A stretch of 64,000 bases of DNA from Calditrichota bacterium (GTDB taxonomy: Bacteria > Zhuqueibacterota > Zhuqueibacteria > Zhuqueibacterales > Geothermadaptataceae): assembly GCA_008501765.1 (NCBI GenBank), contig QQUE01000004.1, positions 124,001 to 188,000 of the forward strand. Reading direction: 5' to 3'. Numbering within the stretch: position 1 is the first letter of the stretch; the number at the start of each line of letters is the position of its first letter. Both the position numbers and the translations under genes were made by a program. Below the pieces are notes generated by a model. That model made no database searches. It was not told the DNA's origin and saw nothing but the letters and a program-made list of their open reading frames with translations. Positions 25,063 to 34,596 of this stretch are shown here, piece after piece.

Positions 25063-28000
25063 TTAAAAGGCACGGCCCACACCGACGACCCAACGAAACT
25101 CGATTTCCTTTTCACCCGAAGGCGGATCACTCAGATAAACCGGAAAATCAAAACGAAACTGTGTCAATTTGCCAAACAGGCTGTTCATGCCATTCCTGAA
25201 TTGCGGTGTCCACAGAATGCCAATCCCGCCGTCATACACCGGCTCGGGCAGGTTAAATTTATCATCATTTTCCAAAAAATTGAGTGCCGCAGCATCGGCA
25301 AATGCATAAAGTTTGAACTGCAGCAATGGATTTATTCCGGGTAACGATTGCAGCGGTTTTTTAAAAGGGTTCCACAGGGCTACTTCCAAATTGCCGCCCG
25401 CCAACCTGTTCCCACCAAATCCGGCAACTGAAGTATATTTTTTCATCGCGATCATCGATTTTTCGTGCAACGCACGCAGGTTGCCACCACCCGCCGGATG
25501 AATTCGCCCGTCGCGCGCCCAGGCGGATGGGAGCGCTCCTTTGGCATTGAGCCAGCCGTTCGATATCCACTCCCCCGGGCTGCCCATACTTGAATAGAAC
25601 AGGGAGTGCGCGGCTGTATTGGCAGTTGCATAGCCCAAAATCGCCCGGGTACGAAGTTTAAATTTAAAGAACTGTAAAGTGTTTTTTGCTTCGATTCTCA
25701 CTTTGCTGTACAGGTGGTCACTTCCCGGCAGGGCATTTGTAAACCGGACTTTAATTTGACCTTTCTGCTTCCATGTTCGGCCAAATGAATAACGCCGATC
25801 AATTGTCGACTGAAAAGTTTTAATTGAATTTGCTGTCCGCAGATCCGTGCTATTTTCCCAAAACCAGGGGCTGTGCAAATAAGTGGCATCATAAATTGAT
25901 CCCCATTTTAATGCCAAATCCACCGATGTAAAATTCTGTTCTTCCCCTTCCAAGTTGTGGCCGGAGAGAATATGCGAAAATGAAATCCCCTGTGCCTGAT
26001 AGCCATGATCTCGCAGGCTGGCAAAAGTAACATGCGCCTCGCGGTTCCAACGTTCCACAGGTTGCGTGTATGAAAAACGGTAGCCAACAGGTGCATTCGG
26101 AATTTTTGCGCCAAGGTTAAGCTGCAGGTCGATTTGATGATCGCCATTACCCATTCCGTTCAAATAGCCGCCATCAAAATGGACACCAGCGCGCAGGCCA
26201 TCGACATTATTGTATCCGACTTTTGGACGCCAGGTGAATTTGTATTTATCAGCTTGCCAGTGAGAAAACCGCCAGGCCGGCTCAAACTGAACACGCGGTA
26301 ATACACTTGCATAGTTATCAAGCTGGTAAATATCGGCCAGACGGTGACTGGGATCAATTTCGAGCGCGACCGGATTGTTTTTCAGTATAATTTCAGCTTC
26401 ATAGGTTTGATTAAATCGACCCCACCCCGTCCATTTGGGCAAAATTATAGCGGCTTTTTCGTTTTTAAATTCATAACCAACCGGAATAATTGCCTTTTGT
26501 GTACTTCCGTCTTTGAACGTAAAAACCAAATCGAGTGGCATAATTGCTGTCCCTTTACGCTTGATTTTTACTTTAGCAATCCAGGCGCCTTGTTGCGGTA
26601 CAGCCTTGAATTTTTCGATGGAATAATCTACAGTGCGTATTTTCTTCGTCCATTGGTCGAAAAACCAGCGCAAATCCCACCCGGTAAATTCGGTTATCGT
26701 CTGATAAAAATCCTCCCGTTGTGGATGGCAAAATTTCCATTTTTCTACGTAATATGCCATGGCTTCACGGTATAGTTCATCACCGAGCACATATTGCAAG
26801 TTGTAAAGCATTACAGCGGTTTTATAGTAAGTCTGCCAGTATTGCAACCGCCCTTTATTTTCAAGATTAATTTTATCGGAATGGGTTTCAAGATGAATGT
26901 CGCGGCCGCTTTTAACTGTATTATAATATTGAATGTAATTCGAATACCGTTCGCGGCTGTCATTGGCATATTCGTAGCTACCCTCGTTTTTCACAGCATC
27001 GGGTGAGCGAACGAGTTTTTCCATCGTCCAGGCCGTGAGAAATTGTGCGAAACCTTCATCCATAAACGGGCTGTAAGTTTCATTGGAACCAACCATACCA
27101 TAAAACCAGTTATGCCCGATTTCGTGGGCCAGCAAATTGTAATAATCGGGGGAAAAGCCACCATCGAAGGTTATCATCGGGTATTCCATCCCGTCATCGA
27201 CATCGGCGACAATCATTTTGTGGTAACCATACTGTCCAAAATCCTGCGACAAAATCCGGATGACATCCGCGGCAAATTGGGCGGCATCTTGCCAGTAAGC
27301 AGCCTTCCATTCACGCACAAATGAATAACAGGTCACATCGTTCCAAACAGCCGTGCCGATCCGGAACGAGGGATCTGCTGTCCAGGCAAAATCATGGACA
27401 TTGACCGCCTTGTAGCGCCATGTTTTTGTTAGTCCAGGCTCGCGTTCAATAATTTCTGTCGTTGGTTTTGTGTGATCGGTTTCGAGAAAATTAACCACAT
27501 CCAGTTTCTGCATAAGCGAATCCGGCAATACTTCATCACGGTTGAGCAGGAAACCGGTAGCGGCAACTATAAAATCATGGGGCAGGGTGAGGTTGACTTC
27601 AAATGTCCCAAAATCACCGTAAAACTCACGCTCAAGATGCTGATCCGCATTCCAGCCGGCGTTGCGATCATAAACGACAATCCGTGGATACCAGTGGGCC
27701 GTATTGAACTGCTCCACCCCTCTGCTGGGATTGTAATTCATTCGTCGAAGATAATTTCCAAAATAGGTTTTAAAATCGATCTGAAAAATGGTGGAATCAT
27801 TCGGCAGCAAAGCTTGATTGAGCTCAACACGCAAAATCGTATTATCGAGTTGCATCGGCAATGCAAGGTTGTCACCATCCGCCATTTTCTCAATTTTTAT
27901 CTCGCCTTTGCGCGTTCCGGTAAGTCGCTTAATAGCGTCTGAGTGGTCTGACTGCAAATATTGATCGAGATAACTTCCGGGTTTAAAGGCATTTTGATAG

Positions 28001-28290
28001 AGGTGAAAATAGACAAATTTCAGCGTGTCTGGAGAATTATTATAATAGGTCAGTTTTTCGCTTCCATAAATTATGCGCGTTTCAATATCGAGCCGGGCAG
28101 CAATTTGGTAGTGCACGTCCTGCTGCCAATAACCAGCGAATGGCGGATTATTTTTCCAATAATAGGGATTTTCACTGCTGCGAAATTCGATACCAAGTGA
28201 TTTGTCCGGATTTCGAGGAACACTATTTGCCGAAACCGGGATCAAATAACTCATAAAAATCGCCGCAAGGAAAATGCTTCTAAAAAACAT
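25063..28290 (-). CDS. Large secreted M1-family metallopeptidase
   Basis: 1075 residues from the ATG at 28290, preceded by CCGGAG; the in-frame ATG six codons upstream has no ribosome binding site. Signal peptide (about 1-22), then the M1 N-terminal beta-saddle (about 45-260). The catalytic domain has HEIGHNW (His389, Glu390, His393) and the third zinc ligand Glu412 in MDEGFAQF, the correct 18-residue spacing. After about 600 comes a long beta-rich C-terminal region ending in IEFRWVVGVGRAF, resembling outer-membrane barrel strands. The usual GxMEN exopeptidase motif is replaced by DDGMEYPMITF. It is probably a cell-surface or periplasmic peptidase. The C-terminal barrel-like extension is unusual for simple aminopeptidases. 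Confidence 0.87.
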   Translation of the reverse strand: MFFRSIFLAAIFMSYLIPVSANSVPRNPDKSLGIEFRSSENPYYWKNNPPFAGYWQQDVHYQIAARLDIETRIIYGSEKLTYYNNSPDTLKFVYFHLYQNAFKPGSYLDQYLQSDHSDAIKRLTGTRKGEIKIEKMADGDNLALPMQLDNTILRVELNQALLPNDSTIFQIDFKTYFGNYLRRMNYNPSRGVEQFNTAHWYPRIVVYDRNAGWNADQHLEREFYGDFGTFEVNLTLPHDFIVAATGFLLNRDEVLPDSLMQKLDVVNFLETDHTKPTTEIIEREPGLTKTWRYKAVNVHDFAWTADPSFRIGTAVWNDVTCYSFVREWKAAYWQDAAQFAADVIRILSQDFGQYGYHKMIVADVDDGMEYPMITFDGGFSPDYYNLLAHEIGHNWFYGMVGSNETYSPFMDEGFAQFLTAWTMEKLVRSPDAVKNEGSYEYANDSRERYSNYIQYYNTVKSGRDIHLETHSDKINLENKGRLQYWQTYYKTAVMLYNLQYVLGDELYREAMAYYVEKWKFCHPQREDFYQTITEFTGWDLRWFFDQWTKKIRTVDYSIEKFKAVPQQGAWIAKVKIKRKGTAIMPLDLVFTFKDGSTQKAIIPVGYEFKNEKAAIILPKWTGWGRFNQTYEAEIILKNNPVALEIDPSHRLADIYQLDNYASVLPRVQFEPAWRFSHWQADKYKFTWRPKVGYNNVDGLRAGVHFDGGYLNGMGNGDHQIDLQLNLGAKIPNAPVGYRFSYTQPVERWNREAHVTFASLRDHGYQAQGISFSHILSGHNLEGEEQNFTSVDLALKWGSIYDATYLHSPWFWENSTDLRTANSIKTFQSTIDRRYSFGRTWKQKGQIKVRFTNALPGSDHLYSKVRIEAKNTLQFFKFKLRTRAILGYATANTAAHSLFYSSMGSPGEWISNGWLNAKGALPSAWARDGRIHPAGGGNLRALHEKSMIAMKKYTSVAGFGGNRLAGGNLEVALWNPFKKPLQSLPGINPLLQFKLYAFADAAALNFLENDDKFNLPEPVYDGGIGILWTPQFRNGMNSLFGKLTQFRFDFPVYLSDPPSGEKEIEFRWVVGVGRAF

Positions 28291-28714
28291 GAAATCTCCG
28301 GAATACATTTTATTTTACAGAAGAAAACAGCACATTCTATCACATAGACGACAGAGGTTCTATAATAACATAAAAGAAGTGAAAATACAATATTTGTAAT
28401 TGAAATTGATTGCTATTTTTAACGGGAATCACGGTAAATTTATTTGCGTTTTCTGCAAGACCAAATTCCATTTGCAGTGTTCAATCAATGTACTTAGATT
28501 CATCTATCTCCTAAAACGAAATTTGAGGCAGCATCTCCGACATATTTTCATTTAGCTCTTTAAACGATTGAACTCAAACTGCAAAATTAATTTCGCTTAA
28601 TCTTTAAGTTGCACAGCTAAAGATAAATACTATAATACCGTTACTTTTATTTGTTCAATAATTGGTGTAATTCTAACAGTTTACTGCTTCAAAAGCAGGT
28701 GTATCGGAGGACAG
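28291..28714. other. Divergent intergenic region upstream of the porin gene
   Basis: 424 bases, AT-rich, with no reading frame or recognised repeat. It must contain the promoter of the porin-PstS-chemoreceptor group and of the peptidase gene. No Pho-box-like direct repeats were recognised. Confidence 0.5.
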
Positions 28715-29722
28715 ATGAATTTTTCAATTACAAAAACAACGCGATACTTATCGCCGAAGTACATCATTTTTGCTACTTGTTTTCTCATCTTAACAACCGG
28801 TGTTTTCGGACAAAAGAAATCCTTTGCAATCAATGGGTTCATCCAGACGACCGCGATTAAAGCAGAGAATAATGACGGATTTCTCTTTGGCTTTGACCGT
28901 GTAAGATTGGCCTCAAAAGGCCAACTCAATCCATTGGTTGGCTTTAAACTGCAGGTGGATTTCGTAAAACAAAATACAGATACCGACAAAGACGGCGACT
29001 CCCCGGGCATTATAAAAGATGCGGAAATTATCTTTAAAGCGAATCCGCAAGTCGCGATTAGCGTCGGAAAATTCAAAACGCCCATCGGCACTGAATTTAA
29101 CTTCTCCGGCTCGAAACTTGATTTTGTAAAACGCGGTTTGGGACAAGCGCTGGTTTTCGAAAGAAATCTTGGTGCCATGGTTCGCGCCAGCAAACTGGGG
29201 GCGATGAATCTGGGATTCGACGTGGGTGTTTTTAATCCCGGGCCCAACAAAGCCAATGATATCGGCAGCGCCAGCGAAGGCCAGGATTACACATTTGCAG
29301 GCCGTGTCCATGCCAGCCCAGTGAAAAATCTGACAGCCGAGGCTTATTTTGGCAACGCGACGACAAGTATTGCCGGGCAGGAAAATGTTGGCATTTTTGG
29401 CGCAGGTGTAAAAACAAAATTCGATAAACTGCGTGTGAATGGAGAATTTATGTCCCGTGATGACGGCAACAGCACGGCGCAAGATGGGACTGATTTTTGG
29501 GTGAGCGCCAGCTATCTGCTGAATGGAAATTTCGAACCGGCGGTCAAATATGAAAAACTGGACGTTACCAAAGATGCCAGTGACCAGGCAATCACAGTTG
29601 TTGGTGTTAACTTTTATTTTAATGCCAAAGATCACCACCAATCTAAAATTCAGGTAAACTATCAAAGCTCTGATATGACGGGCAATGATGCTATCCAGGT
29701 TATGTTTCAGGCTAAATTTTAA
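28715..29722 (+). CDS. OprP/OprO-like phosphate-selective porin
   Basis: 335 residues with a signal peptide (about 1-33, TGVFGQ). The mature chain alternates short beta strands (NGFIQTTAIKAEN, FGFDRVRLASKGQLNPLVGFKLQVDF, ISVGKFKTPIGTEF, VKRGLGQALVFERNLG) and ends in a phenylalanine (VMFQAKF), as expected for an outer-membrane barrel of the phosphate-selective porin O/P family. CGGAGG precedes the ATG. The next gene, 24 bases downstream, encodes a PstS-like binding protein, which supports an anion (phosphate) role. Specificity is inferred from family and neighbour only. Confidence 0.83.
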   Translation: MNFSITKTTRYLSPKYIIFATCFLILTTGVFGQKKSFAINGFIQTTAIKAENNDGFLFGFDRVRLASKGQLNPLVGFKLQVDFVKQNTDTDKDGDSPGIIKDAEIIFKANPQVAISVGKFKTPIGTEFNFSGSKLDFVKRGLGQALVFERNLGAMVRASKLGAMNLGFDVGVFNPGPNKANDIGSASEGQDYTFAGRVHASPVKNLTAEAYFGNATTSIAGQENVGIFGAGVKTKFDKLRVNGEFMSRDDGNSTAQDGTDFWVSASYLLNGNFEPAVKYEKLDVTKDASDQAITVVGVNFYFNAKDHHQSKIQVNYQSSDMTGNDAIQVMFQAKF

Positions 29723-29746
29723 TTTCTAAAATATTTGGAGTATAAA

Positions 29747-30652
29747 ATGAAATTCAAAAGCTGGACGATTGGAACACTGATTTTATTTTTTATTTATTTT
29801 ATCCTGACACCATTGGCTGCTTTTTCTCAAACAAAGACTTTGGACTGGACCGGCTGCGGTATCACTAAAAAAGCATTCATGAGTGAAATGGCAGTGCAAT
29901 ACGAGAAAAAAACCGGGATAGCCATTAAACTAAGCGGTGGTGGTGCTACAAAAGGGATTCGGGCTGCTTCGGCCGGTACATCGGATCTCGGCGGGACCTG
30001 CCGCCATTTATTGATGCAAGATGGTAAATTGCACCCCGAAGAAAACAATGTTAAACTGGTACAAGTCGCCTGGGACGCCCTGGTTGCCATAACAAATAAA
30101 AACAATCCGATAGAAAATATTTCTTCGGTAGATTTGAAAAAAGTTTATGACGGCAGTATAATTTCGTGGAAAGATTTGGGACAACCGGAGGATAAACGTA
30201 TCGTGCTTTGCAGCCGTGAAGGCACTGTTTCTGGCGTTGGCCACATGTTTCGTCTGCTTGCGCTCAATGCACCGGGTGAGGAATTCAAGGCAAAATCATT
30301 AAAATTTAAATCGACCGGTCCGCTGGAAAAGAAAATTAAAAGCACCCCGACTGCCCTGGGACTGACAGGTATCAGCTCTGCAAAAAAAGCCGATGTCAAA
30401 ATATTAGCTATCGATGGCATTAAACCGACGAAAGAAAATATTGCGTCGGGAAAATATCCGCTTTTTCGTCCACTTTACATTACAGTCAACCGCGATCAAA
30501 GCCCTGATGTAAAAGATTTTCTCGCATTTATTATAAGTGATGAGGGGCAGAAAATCATCTCCGAAGAAGGGACGGTCAATTTACAGGAGGGCAAAACTTT
30601 AAACGCTTTCTGGCAAGAACGAAGCACGAAATATGAGTATCACACGGAATAA
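29747..30652 (+). CDS. PstS-like phosphate-binding periplasmic protein
   Basis: 301 residues from the ATG at 29747, which has TTGGAG at good spacing; a frame opening four codons earlier has none. Signal peptide to about 28 (LAAFSQ). The binding-protein fold shows GCGITKKAFMSE, LSGGGATKGIRAASAGTSDLGG (about 65-86, the region that contacts the anion in PstS relatives), LVAITNKNNPIENIS, SWKDLGQP and SREGTVSGVGHMF (about 150-162). No PstC, PstA or PstB gene is adjacent. Instead it is followed by a chemoreceptor and preceded by a phosphate-type porin, so it may serve sensing rather than, or in addition to, transport. Confidence 0.83.
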   Translation: MKFKSWTIGTLILFFIYFILTPLAAFSQTKTLDWTGCGITKKAFMSEMAVQYEKKTGIAIKLSGGGATKGIRAASAGTSDLGGTCRHLLMQDGKLHPEENNVKLVQVAWDALVAITNKNNPIENISSVDLKKVYDGSIISWKDLGQPEDKRIVLCSREGTVSGVGHMFRLLALNAPGEEFKAKSLKFKSTGPLEKKIKSTPTALGLTGISSAKKADVKILAIDGIKPTKENIASGKYPLFRPLYITVNRDQSPDVKDFLAFIISDEGQKIISEEGTVNLQEGKTLNAFWQERSTKYEYHTE

Positions 30653-30773
30653 AATATTTGGAGGGGATAACTCCCCTTCAACTTTTAAAGTTCAAATGGC
30701 GCAATTAAATTGAATAGAGGCCGATTAACTTAGACAAAACTAGTGTTCTATTTAGCATCAGAAAGATAATTCA

Positions 30774-32981
30774 ATGAAGATCGGAAACAAGATTACTTTA
30801 GCCAGCATCACGGTTGTTTTTATAGCTTTGGCAGTGCAAAGTTTCATCAGCCATTCCCTCGTTCAAAATGAGCTAAAAAAACTCATAGCCGACCGATTGC
30901 ACGAGACAGCAGAAGAAAAAAGCAATGCCATCAAAAGTTTAGTGGAGCGCACCGAACAGGATATTGCCGTTATTCGATCTCACAAAGCCTTTGAAGACTA
31001 TTTTCTTTCGAAAGAATTCGAAGATTCCGAAGGCATGACCAATGCCGAAGCAACACTCGAAGCATTTTTATCGCGAATCAACGAGCCCAATCCACAATAC
31101 TCAAAAATGCAATTTGGTTCCGCAAACGGTGAACCCGTTTTGCAATTGCAATCCGGAAAACGTATCGAGCACTATGATACCTATGATTATCAGCGTCAAA
31201 TGGAAATTTTAACTGCCAAACACGATGAAAAAAAGTCGGATATGTCCCCGCAAGCGACCGTATCGCACACCATCATCCAGGATGAAAATGATGGTTGGGT
31301 ATTGCAATCCGGCGGCGCTATTTTCATCGATTCAAACATCGCCGGCATCCTGTGGATTTATCAACCAATCGACAAATTTCTTGCGAAAACTTTCCGTTCG
31401 TTTGAAAAGACGGCTGTAAACTATCTCGTCGCCACGGCAGATGGAGAAATTTTAACCAGCTCGCCCTTTGCCGCCCAACAAAATAAAGAGGCATTTTTGG
31501 ATGCATCCCTCGAAGGTTGGAAACTTGAAAAAGTGATGATTCCCGCCATCGATTTGGAGGTGATTTTAGGTGCGCAAGAGGACGACGTTTTTGCATTGTT
31601 GAACGATCTTTTTTGGATTACACTCCTCATTCTCGCCGGTGCTCTCGGTTTTGCTTTCATTGTTGTTCACATCGTGGCGCGCTTCATCGCCAACCCGATT
31701 CGGGACTTGTTGACAGCTTCAAAACACATAACAAACGGTGATCTCGAATATAAAATCAACGTGACAAGTTCCGATGAAACAGGTCAACTGTGCGATGCCT
31801 TTAACACCATGGTTTCCAGCGTAAAGCAAGCGCTTGGCGAGGCGGAGAACAGCAAGCATGCCGCACAAAATGCCGCTGCCGCCGCTGAGGAAGCACAGCA
31901 AATTGCTACCGAACAGGCACGGTATCTTGATGACAGTGTTGAAAAAATGCTCGATGAAATGGAAAAATTTGCCAATGGCGATCTCACCGTTTCTTTATCC
32001 GCAAAACAGGATGATTCCATCGGAAAATTGTACTGCGGGTTCAATACGGCCGTCAGTCACATCCGGAAGATGTTAATTCAGGTAATCACCAACGCCAATC
32101 GGACTGCTGAAATCGGTTCGACGATAAATGCCAAGAGTGACCTGATTGCAAACAGTTCGGAAGAACAAACTGAACGCACAATGGAAGTCGCTACCGCCAT
32201 GTCAGAAATGACACAGACTATTTCTGAAAATTCCGGTAATCTCGCTCATGCAAATGAAATGGCTGAAGAATCCGGTAAGATTGCTCAGAACGGCAGCACG
32301 GTCGTCGAAGAAGCCGTGAAAGGCTTTACAGATCTTTCGAAAACAGTAAAAGATTCGGCGAATGCTGTGAAGGAATTGAGCCGCAGCAGCGCAAAAATTG
32401 GTGAAATAACTGAAGTCATCAACGAAATTGCAGATCAGACAAACCTGCTCGCTTTAAATGCTGCCATCGAGGCGGCTCGCGCAGGAGAACAGGGCCGTGG
32501 TTTCGCTGTCGTCGCCGATGAAGTCAGGAAACTGGCTGAACGAACGAGTTCATCCATCCGTGAGATTACGAATAACATCAAAGACAATCAGACAGAAACA
32601 AATTACGTTGTTAAATCGATGGAGCAGGTTTCTGCAGATATTATCAAACACGAAAATGCTTTTGCCAGCGCGAGCAAATCGCTGCATGAAATCCGTGTGA
32701 GTTCATCAGAAAGTACGGGTTTATTAATGCAAGTCAACGCTGCGGGCGAAGAGCAAACGGCGGTCAGTAACGAGATTTCACAAAATATTCAGGGTATAAG
32801 TGAATCAACGCAGATACAGTCGTCGGCAATAAGTACAATAGTTGTGGAAGCGAAATCATTGCATGAACTTACAGATTCACTGCTACAATCTCTGAAAAAA
32901 TTTAAATTAAATGCAACCTCTGCTGCAAACGTTCCAGTCGGGAATAATCAGAACGCGCCTTCCGTGATGGTTGTTGAATAA
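30774..32981 (+). CDS. Methyl-accepting chemotaxis protein
   Basis: 735 residues. TM1 about 8-28, a periplasmic sensor region about 30-275 with a helical start ([21 protein letters not shown]) and a PAS-like (Cache-type) core, TM2 about 280-303 ([20 protein letters not shown]), HAMP about 305-355 ([20 protein letters not shown]) and a coiled-coil linker with a second HAMP-like segment about 390-440. The signalling hairpin centres on [20 protein letters not shown] (about 550) and continues [21 protein letters not shown]. No C-terminal NWETF-type pentapeptide. It lies 121 bases after the PstS-like gene, so the ligand could be phosphate delivered by that protein. Signalling would go to CheA/CheW encoded elsewhere. 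Confidence 0.93.
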   Translation: MKIGNKITLASITVVFIALAVQSFISHSLVQNELKKLIADRLHETAEEKSNAIKSLVERTEQDIAVIRSHKAFEDYFLSKEFEDSEGMTNAEATLEAFLSRINEPNPQYSKMQFGSANGEPVLQLQSGKRIEHYDTYDYQRQMEILTAKHDEKKSDMSPQATVSHTIIQDENDGWVLQSGGAIFIDSNIAGILWIYQPIDKFLAKTFRSFEKTAVNYLVATADGEILTSSPFAAQQNKEAFLDASLEGWKLEKVMIPAIDLEVILGAQEDDVFALLNDLFWITLLILAGALGFAFIVVHIVARFIANPIRDLLTASKHITNGDLEYKINVTSSDETGQLCDAFNTMVSSVKQALGEAENSKHAAQNAAAAAEEAQQIATEQARYLDDSVEKMLDEMEKFANGDLTVSLSAKQDDSIGKLYCGFNTAVSHIRKMLIQVITNANRTAEIGSTINAKSDLIANSSEEQTERTMEVATAMSEMTQTISENSGNLAHANEMAEESGKIAQNGSTVVEEAVKGFTDLSKTVKDSANAVKELSRSSAKIGEITEVINEIADQTNLLALNAAIEAARAGEQGRGFAVVADEVRKLAERTSSSIREITNNIKDNQTETNYVVKSMEQVSADIIKHENAFASASKSLHEIRVSSSESTGLLMQVNAAGEEQTAVSNEISQNIQGISESTQIQSSAISTIVVEAKSLHELTDSLLQSLKKFKLNATSAANVPVGNNQNAPSVMVVE

Positions 32982-33039
32982 TTGACTTTCTTCCCTGGCA
33001 CTATATTTCACTAAAGCCGCTTTGGCGCCGCACGGGAAA

Positions 33040-33528
33040 TCAACGCGCCAATTGCAGCAAATTTTTTGTGATATAAGCGATCTCATCATCGGCAATATGC
33101 TGATTGTAATCCAATGAAATCAGACTTGGAAAACCAAACCGGGCATCATACTCGACCTGAGAATTATAAACGCTGTCCCCCTCAATCGATTCGATTATCT
33201 CAAAAAGCTCATCGATGGTTTTGTAAAATCCCCACAAGGTGGAATCGATTGGCGATCCGCTTTCAATTTCGATGATTTTACTTATTTTATTGCCCGCAAC
33301 ATAAACCTGAAATTCCCGACCACCAAAAATGCAAAAACAGCTCACTTGTTGTTCAATCACATAATCTTCCAGGCCATAAGCCTGCCATCGCTCCAGCGGA
33401 TCGGCAATAGTGCTGTGATCCTCGGATATCGCAGTAAATTGCGGCCCTGTCGGGTTTTTATCCTCCGGACATCCTGAAATAAGAATAAAGAATACCAAAT
33501 ACATAATCACATTTAAAAACCTGGTCAT
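33040..33528 (-). CDS. DUF6174-like lipoprotein
   Basis: 162 residues. The N-terminus is a lipoprotein signal (FFILISGC, Cys about 19, followed by PEDKNPTGP). The domain shows W-x-x-x-G-L-x-D-Y (WQAYGLEDYVIEQ), a C-x-C segment (SCFCIFGG), VYVAGNKISKIIEIESG and a C-terminal YDARFGFPSLISLDY, matching the uncharacterised DUF6174 pattern. GAGGTG precedes the ATG. Convergent with the chemoreceptor gene. The function is unknown. Confidence 0.75.
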   Translation of the reverse strand: MTRFLNVIMYLVFFILISGCPEDKNPTGPQFTAISEDHSTIADPLERWQAYGLEDYVIEQQVSCFCIFGGREFQVYVAGNKISKIIEIESGSPIDSTLWGFYKTIDELFEIIESIEGDSVYNSQVEYDARFGFPSLISLDYNQHIADDEIAYITKNLLQLAR

Positions 33529-34094
33529 GGCGCACCTCGAATAACAATTCCGTCGATAAATGATTAATTCTTCCCAAATTTGCGGCGAACGATTAAAAAT
33601 AGCAAAAGAATTTAAAATAGTGTTATCAGTTTGATTATTAAATCTCTATGCCTAAGTATCGACACATGTGAATGATTTCCTGTTAAAATTGGCAAAACAA
33701 GTTGCCAATTACCCGTGAAATTGGCTTGCGTTTATAGGCCGGATTGGCTACACTTAAATTGATAGAACTTTTATTTACCACGGTAGTTACAGAACCAGTA
33801 TTGCTCGGAAAATTGAAATGTTTATAGAACGCCTCTGACAATTCCACCCAATTCAATGTTCGAATTTGCAGACCGTGCAAGTACCCTTAATTAACGTGAG
33901 TTCGATGTAAGCTGTAACATTCTTTACCAAGCATAATTATAATAGAGCGAAGGCGTCTCGCCGAGCGTTTCGTGCGTTATCCTCGGCGGGACGCCTTCGG
34001 ACTAGATCCTATAATTAATTCGTTTTGTCCCAATTCTTCTTATATCGAACTCGCGTTTAATTAGTCATATCCATTACATAAGAGAGGATAAATA
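33529..34094. other. Intergenic region with MITE copy C
   Basis: 566 bases. Apart from the MITE at 33894-34056 nothing is recognised. A 65-codon minus-strand frame at 33683-33880 has no ribosome binding site or similarity. Confidence 0.5.
33894..34056 (+). mobile_element. 163-bp MITE, copy C
   Basis: Begins ACGTGAGTTCGATGTAAG and ends with its inverted copy (one change, CTCGCGT). Perfect target duplication TTAATTA at 33887-33893 and 34057-34063. It ends about 38 bases upstream of the zinc-ribbon membrane protein gene, so it may separate that gene from its promoter or supply one. Confidence 0.88.
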
Positions 34095-34517
34095 TTGGAT
34101 ACTGAAACTTCCCGAATTAAAAAATTTCTTTTTAAAAATTCACCTTTTCAAATTGTCATTTTTATTGCTACTATTATATTAATCAGTAATCTAAATGCAA
34201 TCGTTGACAGCTTTTTACATCCTGAAATACCCTATTTTGATAAAGAACATCTCATCGTCGGTGGTGTGACAGGATTGGTCGGCGCTGTTTTGTTTGGATT
34301 TATAATAACGTACACCCGGCATCTGGAATCAGCACTGAGTAAAATAAAAAAACTGGAATCCATATTACCAATCTGCTCAGGTTGCAAAAATATACGGACT
34401 TTGGATGCTGAAAATAATCCAGCGTGGCGGTCCGTCGAATCCTATATTGGTGAGCATACAGAAATAAAGTTCAGCCATAGCATCTGCCCTGAGTGCATGG
34501 AAAAACTTTATCCCTGA
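34095..34517 (+). CDS. Membrane protein with C-terminal zinc-ribbon-like CxxC/CxxC module
   Basis: 140 residues, TTG start preceded by AGAGAGGA. Two transmembrane helices (about 18-38 and 53-72), a short coiled coil (about 75-90), then the cysteine module ILPICSGCKNIR (Cys94, Cys97) and SHSICPECMEKLYP (Cys131, Cys134) with W-x-x-V-E-S-Y-I between. This module is normally the tail of PAS-sensor proteins or response regulators (LPICSxCKKIR, FSHGICPxCxxKLYP). Here it is fused to a membrane anchor with no recognisable sensor domain. The role is unknown; metal binding is expected from the four cysteines. Confidence 0.75.
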   Translation: MDTETSRIKKFLFKNSPFQIVIFIATIILISNLNAIVDSFLHPEIPYFDKEHLIVGGVTGLVGAVLFGFIITYTRHLESALSKIKKLESILPICSGCKNIRTLDAENNPAWRSVESYIGEHTEIKFSHSICPECMEKLYP

Positions 34518-34596
34518 TTTAATCTATGCGCAATGGTATAAAATACGTCTCGTCGTCGAAATCACCGTTATCACAAATCGAAAATACTTTAGGTGA

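Noticed and set aside
28913-29665. 250-codon minus-strand frame
   Set aside because: Antisense to the OprP-like porin gene, which has a signal peptide and good GGAGG. The translation of the opposite frame is not protein-like.
30661-30685. GGGG/CCCC inverted repeat between PstS-like and chemoreceptor genes as terminator
   Set aside because: The stem is only four base pairs and lacks a T-run. The genes may still be co-transcribed.
33683-33880. 65-codon minus-strand frame
   Set aside because: No ribosome binding site and no similarity, in a repeat-rich intergenic region.
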